A DNA stretch of 64,000 bases from Litoditis marina (taxonomy: Eukaryota; Nematoda; Chromadorea; Rhabditida; Rhabditidae), in contig OZ038439.1 in assembly GCA_964036275.1 (NCBI GenBank), forward strand, positions 2,503,142 to 2,567,141, given 5' to 3'. Shown here piece after piece: positions 12,940 through 24,100 of this stretch (positions are counted from its first letter, which is position 1; every line of letters starts with the position of its first letter). Position numbers and translations under genes: made by a program. The notes under the pieces are model-generated. The model was not told the DNA's origin. It saw nothing but the letters and a program-made list of their open reading frames with translations, and made no database searches.

Positions 12940-13295
12940 CCGTGGCGGTATTCATGAACAACCCAACCTCTCTGAACCAACCTGCGTCTCTCGCTTTGCG
13001 CACTGTCTTTCTTTATTATTCCGCGGGGTATAGTTTGTTCAAAGTTTGCTATGTTGGCGTTTCCGCCAAATTTTGGTGATGTCTTCTGCACCTTCAATAC
13101 TTCTACAAACTCTGGAAGTTTGCGAACAAAATAACGAATCGTTCGTTAGAAAACCCCTTCTGAATATTTGACGGATTGCTGGAGAAGAGCATCGATTGGT
13201 CGAACAGTGTATACGAGAGCAGAGAAATAGCGTTAGTTGGAGGAGACGCAGGTTATGATCGAGAGGTCGGGAATCGGGATGTTCATGAATAACAC
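12940..13295. repeat. Decayed foldback related to family P
   Basis: The left arm has CATGAACAACCC and CCTGCGTCTCTCG. The right arm has GAGGAGACGCAGG and GGGATGTTCATGAA. Together they form a diverged inverted repeat that shares CTGCGTCTC words with the family P palindromes. Confidence 0.55.
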
Positions 13296-13824
13296 CCAGA
13301 ATACAATTTCATCGTTTTGTGACAAAACAATAGGGGAATTGAAAGGGGATAGGCCTTGAATTGATTAGACCCTATGCATTAGGGGACCCTCTTAACACGT
13401 AATCGCATTTGTGAGACAAAACCACGGTTTTCCGAGGGTCATGTGAAATTTTGTTATGTTAAACACAAAGAAAATCAGTAGAATGACACGTATGCGTAGA
13501 ACGTGTGCTTCACCACAGAATACAGTAACGTGAACAGAGTACAAGTTATTTGGTTCATGCACGTTTTCTTCACGTGTTTTTCAACACCCTATCGCATTTG
13601 AAGGAGGTATCAAAAAATAGTACTTCGAATTCGCATAGTAAAAACAAAAGAGAAGTAATTGGAAAACTCTCAGTTGTTGAGTTTTCCATGTTTTATGGGA
13701 AAGAACAAACCATTGTTGTAGTTTGATCTATGAACACGCGGTAGTTCACGAATTTCGAACCGAAAATCAAAGAGACCAAACTACAAAAACAGCGGAATAG
13801 GGTAACATACAGCGTATACGGAGT

Positions 13825-14010
13825 GCCAAATTCATAAATTTCTATCTCTCGTCGGAATCGAACCTGTGAGCAAAAGATTCGTAGCTGGGTACTAACCACT
13901 GCGCCACGAGAGAACATTCTTGACAAGCTTAGGAATCAAAGACATTTGTCCGTACACAGCGAAAACTGAGATATACAGTACCCTCTCGTCTTTCTGTTAG
14001 CGACAAATAT
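13825..14010 (-). mobile_element. tRNA-derived SINE (S3)
   Basis: The most complete copy. On the minus strand it reads GGGTACTGTATAT-type head, GTACGGACAAATGTC, box A TGGCGCAGTGG, GCTACGAATC, box B GGTTCGATTCC and a tail GAATTTGGCACTC. The anticodon-loop-like CTACGAA suggests an arginine-tRNA-like ancestor, but the stems are weak. Confidence 0.75.
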
Positions 14011-14924
14011 ACAGGCCTAATTTGAGAAGAGCAAACATTACACTCTCTTCTCCCACTAACAACGTTATTCGCAAAAAAACTGAGAAGAGAAAAATTCAGT
14101 AATGATGTGCGCCACAAAGGCAAGTTACATAAAAACATGTTCAGTTGTGTGCGAGGCGTGAAAATTTGATGAGATTGGTGGATAGGGAGAAGAACTCTTT
14201 TATGCGTAGGAAAACATGACGTGTAACTAGAAGATGTGTACAAACAAGTTGTAACCAACAACAATTTTTCGCACGGATAATTACTTCAATCACCAACCCT
14301 AACGTGAACGTGTTCGGCTAAATTTTGCTAACTTTCAATCAGGAAGTTTTTCATGGTCTATAAGATGAAACTGAGCAACTTTTCGAGCTTTTAAAAGTTC
14401 TCGTGAAACTCAGATTATAGCGGAACGCTCTCTTACCCGTTAAAGCAGTTGGGCACGTTTTAAACCCACATGCGGCAGTTAGTGCATAGAATGGACGCAT
14501 ATACGGACTGTTTCCCTATCATTTTTATAGGAACAAGTATCACAGTCATGGTTTCAAGCATTCCTACATTAAAAGACGCGGAGGAATTTAGAGTCATCAT
14601 TTGTGAGTGAAAGCATAGAAAATCAATACGAGAGTTATTATGTGAAACAGAAAAGTTACTGATTATTCCTATTGATAGTTTTTTGTAACTGAAGAGAAGA
14701 TGTTGAATAACAAGCTTTTACTGAAAAAAAGGCGATTGATCTAATTATTCAGACTACAAGGGAAGGAAGGTAAACAATTCAAAGATGACAAGATCGCATA
14801 ACTTCATTTTATCCTAGCCGCCTACTCTTTAGTATTTAATTTAATATAGATAACTTTGCAACCCCGCAAACTTGCGTTTAATTGAATCAAAGAATCAGAC
14901 ACTGTCTGAGTACGTAAGCTTAAA

Positions 14925-14977
14925 GATGCCGGCACCTTCATCCCATCCTGCGTCTCCTCAAACATACGCTATTTCTC

Positions 14978-15041
<64 letters not shown>

Positions 15042-15058
15042 AAGAGAGAGAGAGAGAT

Positions 15059-15101
<43 letters not shown>

Positions 15102-15103
15102 CG
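14925..15103. repeat. Family P fragment running into a (GA)n tract
   Basis: A truncated family P arm (14925-14983, CCGGCACCTTCATCCC, CTGCGTCTCC) stops at an interrupted GA microsatellite of about 120 bases (14981-15103). Confidence 0.75.
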
Positions 15104-15251
15104 CGTGAAAGTTTTACGGGGTGAGTTGATGTTTTGTTTATTTGTAGAGTGAGAGAGGAACATAGAGAGAAACAGAGAGAACAAGAGAGAGAGAGGAAAA
15201 AAATAGAGTTTTTCGTCCTCGACTAAGGTAATTTCCAGAGAAACATTGAGA
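15098..15251 (-). repeat. GA-rich repeat, inverted partner of 11473-11700
   Basis: Carries TTTTACGGGGTGAGTTGATG, GAGTTTTTCGTC and CCAGAGAAACATT. Each is the complement of a word in the block at 11473-11630. Confidence 0.75.
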
Positions 15252-15547
15252 GAGAGAGAAAAGGAAGATTTTCGTATAAAAATGCTCGATTTACACTTCA
15301 GGAACGAGTAAAAGCAGGGATTTGGCGAAGCGCGTGCGAAGATTAAAACAAGTGAACACAAGTAGTAATCCGCGGAACAGATTTGCATTACTAAGCAGAG
15401 TTCTTCGTATATTATTCACTAAATAAACGAAACAAAAACATGTTGTTCTATTTGTTCTAGTTTTTACGAAAACAATAATTGTTCATTGTAAATGAACGAA
15501 ACAAAAACATGTTGTTTTGTTGGTTTTATTTGAAACATCTGACACAA

Positions 15548-15670
15548 TTAAAGTAAGACGATAATGTGGACCAATCCCGTGTCATCGGTCCTTTAAACTG
15601 CAATTGAAAAATGTATTGCAGTTCAAAGACTGAAGCGTTGCGATTGGACCACATAATCGTCCTTCTTTAA
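15548..15670. mobile_element. TTAA-flanked foldback MITE (family H, copy 2)
   Basis: Intact TTAA at both ends. Arms AAGTAAGACGATAATGTGG and CCACATAATCGTCC fold back around a short AT centre. Confidence 0.85.
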
Positions 15671-16580
15671 GTCTCACAAAAATGTGTTGTTCTATTCGTT
15701 TCATTTGATATGGAAACAATAAATGCAAATGAAAGATCCAGACAGAGACATAGCTTTTTATGCTACAATTTTAATGAGATTGAAAACGCGCTGCTCTTCA
15801 AATTAAAAATTAACGTTGTTGCAGATATGATAGTTGACTGTTATTTGCTTTTGAGCTGAATGAATTACTCTCTCAATGACAAAAGTCAGGTACAAATGTA
15901 CGTAAAAATTAGTTTCAGAAATTGTGAAGAAGTTGACTGAAACCACTTTTTAAATAAAAAATTAATATGTGTAACGCTTCGCGTTGCGCGGGATGTGTGC
16001 AAAAAGTACAACACTGAATGAAAATAGTCATCAAAACATTTTCCTATGGAAAGGAATTCAATGTTTCAAATTGATATCGTTTGACTTCGTATAGGAACGA
16101 CAAACCCTATGCATCTTGTAATGCAAGTCAGAAGGTCTGCAACTTATTATGAAGTATCATTACGGAATGAGTTAAATTTTTTGAATATTTATAGCCTCAT
16201 CCGGACAGTATAATTTGTGTATATCGTTACAAGTAATTTATTTTCAGTGAACAGCGTAGTGAATTACTGAATCAGGTGATGCAAAGCAACATCCAAACTA
16301 CTTGTGAAAAATGTTTTGTTCGCTCGAGAAAACGAAAGAAGAAATCAATCTGAATTATCTAAAAGTTCCAAATTTCATAAAGTAAGTGGTGAGGCAAAGA
16401 ACCACCATCAATTGACTAATTGTGGCACTTTGTGCAGGGACCATTGTGTTCTATTATTCAATAAACTCAAACTAGGCCCAGAAAAAACTTCATTGTTCAC
16501 CTTGCCAAACCCACCATTATCCAAATCGCGTTTAACAGTAAGAATTATCCTGAGAATGAATGGTTCCATTTAAATATAAT

Positions 16581-16670
16581 AAGGTAGTTTCATTGAAAAT
16601 GTGTTAAGGTAGTTGCATCACAGATATGTTAAAGTAGTTCCATTAAGAATATAATCAAGTAGTTTCATTA
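16581..16670. repeat. Four-unit short tandem repeat
   Basis: Units beginning AAGGTAGTTTCATT recur at about 25-base spacing (16581, 16606, 16631, 16656). They end against the TTAA MITE that starts at 16668. Confidence 0.7.
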
Positions 16671-16858
16671 AAGGGGGACAGACTAGAAAGTTTATATGGA
16701 AGAGCTGCTCGAGAGAAACTGATATATACCTTTTTACCACAAACTAACAAACCTAATCTGCATACGGTTCATATGTTTTAGTTTGTTTTGGCGCGCGCAA
16801 TGTTAAGTTTAGGTACCCCGGGGTACCTAAACTAGCTTTCCATTCTGTCCTTCTTTAA
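16668..16858. mobile_element. TTAA-flanked MITE with a perfect central palindrome
   Basis: TTAA at both ends. The imperfect inverted termini read TTAAAGGGGGACAGACTAG and, complemented, TTAAAGAAGGACAGAATGG. At 16806-16833 there is a perfect 28-bp palindrome centred on TACCCCGGGGTA. Confidence 0.75.
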
Positions 16859-16996
16859 AGATATATTAAGATTTAAAAGTACTTGAAGTTGAAGTCTATT
16901 GTCGATTAGTGGAGATTGCACCTTTTGATGATGCTTCATCTTGCCCTGTACCTTTTCGATTGATCACGATTTGGTAGACTAAGGCGTTCCACGTCC

Positions 16997-17207
16997 TTAA
17001 AGGAGACCGGAACACAACTTGAGCAGAGGTTTTGTTTCGGGCTGTTTTTAACTGTATTGAGATAAGAGAGCACAAATATCTCGTATAATGGTTTGATCAG
17101 TCCACGTGACATTCACATGGCAATGCCGCGCGACACGCAACGCGTCCAATCAAAAGTAGGATACATCAGCTTTACGAGAAACCATCTTGCTCTCCGGTCT
17201 CCTTTAA
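16997..17207. mobile_element. AGGAGACCGGA TTAA MITE (family G, copy 1)
   Basis: TTAA, then AGGAGACCGGAACACAA, ending CTCTCCGGTCTCCT and TTAA. An inverted second copy lies in an fshr-1 intron at 27408-27596. No coding capacity. Confidence 0.85.
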
Positions 17208-17559
17208 CGTGACTTCGCATTCGACTTGCAGTACAGACCGGAAGTATTATTTTTAGACGAACATGAGTGTTCATTATTATAATCTCTTGTGTTAAGGGCT
17301 TTCAAGAGCGGATTTGTAAAGAGATGAAGGGTGAAAGAAATTGCAGATAAAACACAGATTTGTTGAAGAAAACGGAACGAATGAAGTACTGGAAATGAGT
17401 GAAACAGTTACGAAAACCATGAAGAAATCTAGTCATTTTTAAAGAGAATATTACACATTGTAGAATTCAAACTAGTTTTGAACGCTAGTTTCTAGTGAGT
17501 GTCTTTTTCTAGCAGTGTTCATAGTGGACAGATAATTCATGCAAAACTAAGAAAAAACA

Positions 17560-17730
17560 GTGAACTCTCACGTTCACGTAAAGCTTCACGTAAAAGTGTA
17601 TAAATACTTGCTAACTTACGTGTGAATTCACGTAAAATGAGACTTGACCCTACCCGTGAGTATTCACACAAAAGTGCATACATGTCACGTGAAAACACAC
17701 GTGAAAACACACGTGAAAGTACATAATACT
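17560..17730. promoter_or_regulatory. Cluster of ACGTG/CACGTG words
   Basis: About ten ACGTG or TTCACGTAAA-type words in 170 bases, including CACGTGAAAACACACGTGAA. Similar words occur in the M-family MITE ends, so this may be decayed repeat rather than a control region. Confidence 0.35.
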
Positions 17731-17849
17731 TGATATGTGGTTGTTTCGCCTCGGCGTTTTGTATTGCTTTTGCGTTGAAGAGGGGTAATCACCGAAAGTG
17801 CTCGGCGGTGAGCTGAACCGAGTATGAAATGGAAAAGTGGTCAGGGGAG

Positions 17850-18625
17850 GATGTCATATCGAGAACAAGGCGGGTTATTATCAAAGGAGAAAGGTGACAT
17901 GACATTTCATTATTTGTGGGTCCCCAGACATGGATAAATTTGCAAGATTTTCGGATTAATGGAAACTTGAGAAAATCGGTCTCAGTTGGCCTGAAAAACT
18001 GTGAAATATCATGCAAAAAGAGTTTGTGGCGGTTCAAAATTGAACGAACAAAAAGTTGTCAAACAATTATCAAATGAGAAATGTGACATGATATACATGG
18101 TTTGTAGGTCCCTAGATATGGATAAACTTGCAAGACTTCCGGATTAATTGAAAATTGGGAAAATCGGTCTCTGTAGGGAATGAAAAACCAAAAATATACC
18201 GCAAGAACGGATTTGTAGCTTTTTTGCCGTACCTTTTTACAACTGAACAAATGGAAAGATGTCAAACAATAAAAACGACATGACATTACGTTATTTATGG
18301 GTCCTCAGATATTGGTATGTTTGCGGGATTTTCGGATTATTTCAATTATCAGAAATCGGTCATAGTGGAGTTGAAAACAGTGCAGTATTACGCAGGAAAG
18401 AGTTTGTAGCGGGGTTTCCCTCAATGTTGCACGAACGAAAAAGTGGTCAAACAGTTATTAAAGGAGAAAGGTGACATGACATTATATTATTAATGCGTCC
18501 CCAGATGTAGATAAATTTGCAAGATTTCCGGATTAATTGGAGATTCGCAAAATCGGTCTCAGTAGGCCTGAAGAACTGTGAAATATCACGTACAACTGAG
18601 CACATGGCTAGTTGTCAAACAAGAC
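17850..18625 (+). repeat. Four-copy tandem array, unit about 190-195 bp
   Basis: The landmark GTGACATGACATT (or variant) recurs at about 17893, 18083, 18277 and 18471. It is followed each time by TCCCAGATATGGATAAA-like and AAATCGGTCTCAGT-like words. Units have diverged by substitutions and small indels. The short open frames inside differ between units, so no protein is implied. Confidence 0.8.
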
Positions 18626-18639
18626 ATTTATTTACTTAC

Positions 18640-20690
18640 TGTACCTTTTTTGAAAATTGAACATCGATCAACAAATTACGATCAAATACACATAAAATCA
18701 ACGGACAAAACTTGAACCTGTTGCATACAGTTTTTGATTTTTCACCGTTCCTACGAAACTTTTCATCGTGCTAGATTTGTTTTGTCTGGGAATTTAGTAG
18801 TACTCAAAAACTATTTGTCAAAAAACATGTTTTTTCGAGTTGTGTTGGTTAAAACTGAAAAGTACTCTAATCAAACCGGAAAAATACTGAAAATACACTA
18901 AGATAAGACTGAAACCTTTGTTTTGGGCATAAAAAGGGGGAACAAGGGTGCTAATCTCGGCTAAACACGGCAATAAGCCTCTATCCCCGAGAGAAATATA
19001 AGGAGCCCTTGCTCGGCAATTTCACGTTTTCATATCTGATATGAAGCAAAAAGGACAATTTCGACAAATGTACGCCTTTTCAAGGGAGAGAAGCACATTA
19101 TATGTGTTATATGTTTCATTTCGATATGAAAAATTACGAATCGAGCCATAAGTAGGGCATACAAGCCCTAATATGAGATTTGACTAGGAACAACAAATAA
19201 GAAAAAGATGATAGATCAATATTTAATTTGTTGGCACCACTATTTCAATCTGCTTGTTATAGGAAACTATCTCAATTGTAGTTCCATCTCAAGAAACACT
19301 CTATTTTTGTATTTTGAGAGAAAAGCAACGAGATCAAACTATAAACACTGCGGGTAGGAAAATAATACTGTTGGTCAATTGCACAGTCATAAACACAGCA
19401 ACTCAGAAACGCACAATGACATGGTGCACGATGATTCATTAGATATCTGACTTTACGTGACTATTCAATTGACTTCTAGCATACACTTGCTAAACAGCGA
19501 ATCCAGAAAAAGATCTAGCAGTTCAGAACGGGAACAAATTCAGTAGGCTTTATTCAATTTGCAGGAAATATTAAAACAACTTCTGAAACAAAAGTTTCAC
19601 ATAAGAAAAGTTGTTCGTTCACAATTCCGACAATTAGGGTTTAGAGACACGCGAGTCAGGCCATAACAACACAAATTACTTCCGCCAACTTATTTCTTAT
19701 TCGGGATTATTTTTTGTATGTAATCTATAGCAAACTTTGTTAATTGCTGGTCAAAATAACAAATATTAGGATTCCGAACGTACAATAGAAATGTGGACGT
19801 TTTACGTGACTAGTTCCCTTGAAAAAGCGATAAGCAAATAATGTAGAAAGTAGTATCACATTATCTCAAATAAGTAAACAAATGAAAAAATTAGTTTTAA
19901 TGTGTTCAATGAACAAGACATTATTTAGTTTTGAGTTTTTATCTAAAATTGAATAACTAGAAACTGACTTATAGAAATGCACTGGTTGGGCCTCGCATCC
20001 TCTTCAAGTAGCCCTCTCATATTTACTAACTACTTACCTTTCTGGCCCATTTTAATGCGAGAGTACCACTAAATATTTGAGAATGATCAATTTTTGTCGA
20101 GCAGTTTTGCATTCAAACATTATGGAACACAGAAATGATTCATTGAATCAACACATATACAATAACCGTAACACAACGAGCTGAGATTATAAGTTAGGCA
20201 GTTGTACTCCTCGGTACGGTTTGAGCAATTTACAAACGGTACACAAATTACATTTTTAGAATAGAACACGAGTTGAAGAAGGGTGGGGACTTTGTAAAAT
20301 CACTGAGGTATAAAAACCAGAAGAGTCTGGGTTTTCACTAACTATTTAAGTCAAACGTTACGTATGCACCACAAATGAAAATTTCAGAAACGTATCAGCA
20401 TTAAACATACAACATGGTATTACACGTAGGTTTGGGAGACGTAGATTGGAATATTAAAGTCGGTTATCTCATGGAAGTTGAAGATGTTCAACGTCGAATA
20501 ACAAAAGTAATGGTGCACTTTATTATTGCAAGTGTTTCTGATTAGGTGTGTTCTCCCGTCTCACGTGACTTGCAGTACACGTAGAGTTCTAGATTACGGT
20601 TTATGTTGCCATATCCCGTGTGATTGTAGTTTGATTCCCATGCTTTTCGGTCGAAATATAAAACGTATTGGGTATATTTATATTGAGATC
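18640..20690. other. Intergenic region 3' of fshr-1, no gene seen
   Basis: AT-rich DNA with one family M MITE at about 19366-19492 and scattered copies of the short dispersed word CTGTGTTTGTAGTTTGATC and its complement. No splice-bounded coding exon was found on either strand. A minus-strand AATAAA near 20520 could end a long fshr-1 3' UTR. Confidence 0.4.
19366..19492. mobile_element. Family M MITE (copy 2)
   Basis: Left end ATACTGTTGGTCAATTGCAC and right end TTACGTGACTATTCAATT, with the family interior AACACAGCAACTCAG. Confidence 0.7.
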
Positions 20691-20699
20691 AAATTACAA

Positions 20700-21088
20700 T
20701 GACTGCTAGTCAATCGCACAGTCACGTTAAAGGGGGGCTGCAATGAATTTTCAAATAAAATATCGAACTGAGACAGTTCGATATATGTCCTTTTCTTACT
20801 AGAATGTCCAATTCAAAGCTCTATTTTCAAAATTTCACCAATTTTTTTCTCACTGTCAGAGACGCAGAGGATGATTCGGAATGAGTGAATATTGATTGCA
20901 CGCACTTCTCGGACTTTTGTGCCTTTTCGGCTGAATCTGTTAGCCAAACTTGGGCATTCAATGCAGCCCCCCCCCCCCCCTTTTAAACATGTTGAACACA
21001 ACATAACTCAGAAACGTGCAATGACAAAGTGCACGATGTCTGAATAGAATGCTAACTTTGCGTGACTATTCAATTTTCTTCTAGTGTA
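20700..21088. mobile_element. Family M MITE (copy 3), split by a nested TTAA MITE
   Basis: The family M left end is at 20700-20726 and its remainder at 20987-21088. A GGGGGCTGCA-type element bounded by TTAA on both sides is inserted between them (20727-20986). The outer element ends about 15 bases from the fshr-1 stop codon, so the whole nest is probably in the fshr-1 3' UTR. Confidence 0.8.
20727..20986. mobile_element. GGGGGCTGCA TTAA MITE (family T, copy 1)
   Basis: TTAA, AGGGGGGCTGCAATGAATT ... CAATGCAGCCCC with an expanded run of C, TTAA. Cop 2 is at 26592-26839 in an fshr-1 intron. The duplicated TTAA identifies this as the younger insertion in the nest. Confidence 0.85.
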
Positions 21089-21102
21089 GTCATTTTCTTA
21101 AA

Positions 21103-24100
21103 TTATAGCTCACTGCCCGAATCGTCACCGATTGGTTGAGGCTCCTCCTCGCAGAAATCGGTTATGGTGACCATGGGACGTAGCAATGGCGCAGACTGTC
21201 GCCGGCAAGAAAGACGCAAGGGAACCGGGGTCATTTTCCGTGTCCTTTGACCCGCGAACAGCAGATGAGTGGGCGGAGTAATGTACTTTGTTGAACCGTG
21301 GGAGCCTGGGGGCGGAGACTCACCGTCCGATTCACTGGGTATTAGAGACAGTCGCTCGGTCTGGAATGGTGGAAGGTTAGGATATAATTGTGGCTATTCA
21401 AAGAAGACCTACTATTGTGTGTCTGAGTTTCAGCTGTTATCCGTGTCTGCCTAGAATTCTATCGTTCCATACTGTCCGTATTTGCAAGTTGGTACGGATA
21501 TTCAAAATTTACCGTTTACCAAACTGTACAACACTTCCCAGTGCAACGCGCCGATTTCTAGCACACAGCATAAAACCATTATTGAGCGGATTTTTCAAAA
21601 TAACTTAACTAATACAGATAAAACTCCTCAACTTTGAACTGTAATTAGAATATCGATTTTTTTCCGGTTTTCATGAACTTACTGTCCCAGTGGATGCCAT
21701 GCTACTTCGACCCGAGTCGCCGCCCTGACTCCGCCCACTTTCCTGGCGGTTCCTTCCCAGAATACGATCCCAGTTGAAGCGTGACGGCTGAAACTTGTTT
21801 TATAAGTTTAATGGTTATTTTTATTGTGTTTTTTGTTTTCAAGTATAGAAATTCATTTCTTTGTTCAAAATCAAAGATTGTGAAAGCAGTACTGGCGATT
21901 TTTCCCCTAAAATATTCTTACTCACTGTAACATCATTGAAGTATGAAGTTGATAGACACATTATCGTATCTGGATTTATTCTTGTACTAACTTCACTTTG
22001 CTTCAAGTATTATTCCTGTTCATTGATTCCTCAGAAAAAAAACGTGTGTTTAGTTTGTCAGATAATAGTGGAGAGGGGGACGAGGTTGGTGAAAAAGAAA
22101 ATTACAGACAGATAACCAAGAGAATATGGAATCGCGAAATTTTTGCCGTTGCAAACTTTTTGCCGAAGTTTGTGATTGAAAACTAACCGATGACTTTTTG
22201 AAAACGTGCTCATGGTGACTATCACTGGAGTGCTCCGATAGATCAGAAACCTGGAACAAGGAATGAGAAAAATGTCGGCGAACAGAGACATAGGAAAAAG
22301 AGAGAAAGAGAGAGAAAGATATATTAACTGAAAAGAGACAAAAGAGAGGCTGTGAGAAGAAACGAGAGATAAGGGGGGGGGGGGGGCGGTTGTCAACATA
22401 CCTCAGGTATCGCGGAAATTCTCTTCGAAACCGCTAAAGATCTTCGACTATTGTCCGAAGGCAATCGATAGATCAAACACTCTTCTTGGAACGAAACTCG
22501 AGGAGAGGCGCTGATAAAAAAAAACATGAGAAGACGAAAAACCTCATATGGTTGTTAGAACAATTGTGAGAAAATCTTTAAGTTTTTTAAAAGTTGCCAC
22601 TTGAAGCACTCATATAATAACCAGATCTAGTGGAATCATACGACAGTAAAATACCGTTTTAGAAATTTGAAAAAGACGTTATGTGAGTGGCAAACTTATA
22701 ACTTTCTGTCTCTCGCCGGAATCGACCGCGAGCAAAAGATTCGCATCAGGGCGCTAACCATTGCGCTATTAGAGCACATAACGAGGAAGCTTTGGAATCA
22801 ACGATGTGTGTGCATACACAGCGAAAAGTGATATATACAGTACCCTCCCGCCTTTCCGTTACCAACGACTATAGATGATGAACATATGGGAAAAACTGTT
22901 GCCAGAAGTTCAATCAGTTATTTTCTGATGAACCATCTCTTCTATGTAATCCAACAAAACAGTTTCCGTCATATTTTGTCCTTTTCCAACTTTTTTGTTG
23001 ACTTTAAGTATACAGTGAAGTCTCTATGTCGATTCTCGTTCAGTTTTCTCACCACCCACCTCAACCTACGCGCAGGATGCGTATCGATTATATCGAGCGA
23101 GTCAATCGTTCTATGCGAACAATGAGATCCGCGAGGGGTGCTCTCCAGGGAAGTTGTCTGAAACTAAAGGGAATGACAATGAAAAAGTAGGGAAGATATT
23201 GAATTGATAGACAATTGAAGTGTTGTCATTCTCTGAATGTTGAATAATAACTATGATTTCACTAACAACCCGAAAAAACGAGCTAAAGTGACACACTCGA
23301 AATATTCATGTTGAATACCAAGTTCAGTCATCAGAACAGCATTGTCCAAGTCCAGAACCATTACTTGTTTTCGAAGAATGTTGTTGAAAACTGACCTGGG
23401 TCACCTGCAGTCGACAGGAAGGGTCCGGACTGGGAGGTTCTTCTCGTTTACCAGGCGGTTGCGAATGATAGAAGTTGGAGAGAGAACTGGAACAAACAGA
23501 ACACGTGAAAAATAAATGTGGAAATGTTCAGAATTGATCGAACCCAAATTGTAGTTCAATCTCTCAACACAGCACAATTTTTTTCCAGATAATTTGTCTC
23601 AGCCATTTTTATTGACAAATGCATTCAACAGTAGTTCTGATGCTTATACAAACCGGGAAAAACTTCAATCATTTTGAAAATAATCTCAGTCTCAGTAACG
23701 GAGTTCAAACGTGATAGAAACCCAACTGGATAAAAAGGAAAACGACAAAAGATTGAAATGTAGATGTATTTTTGCCAAGTAGCTACATTCCCACTGATAC
23801 CTTGCCAGGGTGCCAACAAAACTTCGAATGAGCATACATATTTCACAGAAACAAAGTTCAAAAATTATTCTCCTACTGTAACAAAGGTTAACTGCCGCTC
23901 AGAAAAACTGAGAAAGAGAAACAAGTATTCTGGAAAACATTAAGATGGTCACAAAACTACGCTCCTTGTCTGTTTATTGAATTGAATCTTACGTTAGTGC
24001 CACTCCGGGTGTACTCGTGATGCGGCGTAGTACCGGCATAGTTTTCGTTTTCACCTTTCGTTGAATAACCTGAAAAGATTTCCTTGAACTACAGTGAGCA

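Noticed and set aside
14872..15388. Arg/Glu or Leu/Ser repeat open frames
   Set aside because: Translations of the GA/CT microsatellite; no protein implied. The same applies at 11489-11831, 43589-43919 and 62521-62830.
16304..16573. 89-codon plus-strand open frame
   Set aside because: No acceptor, donor or recognisable domain, and composition like the flanking intergenic DNA.
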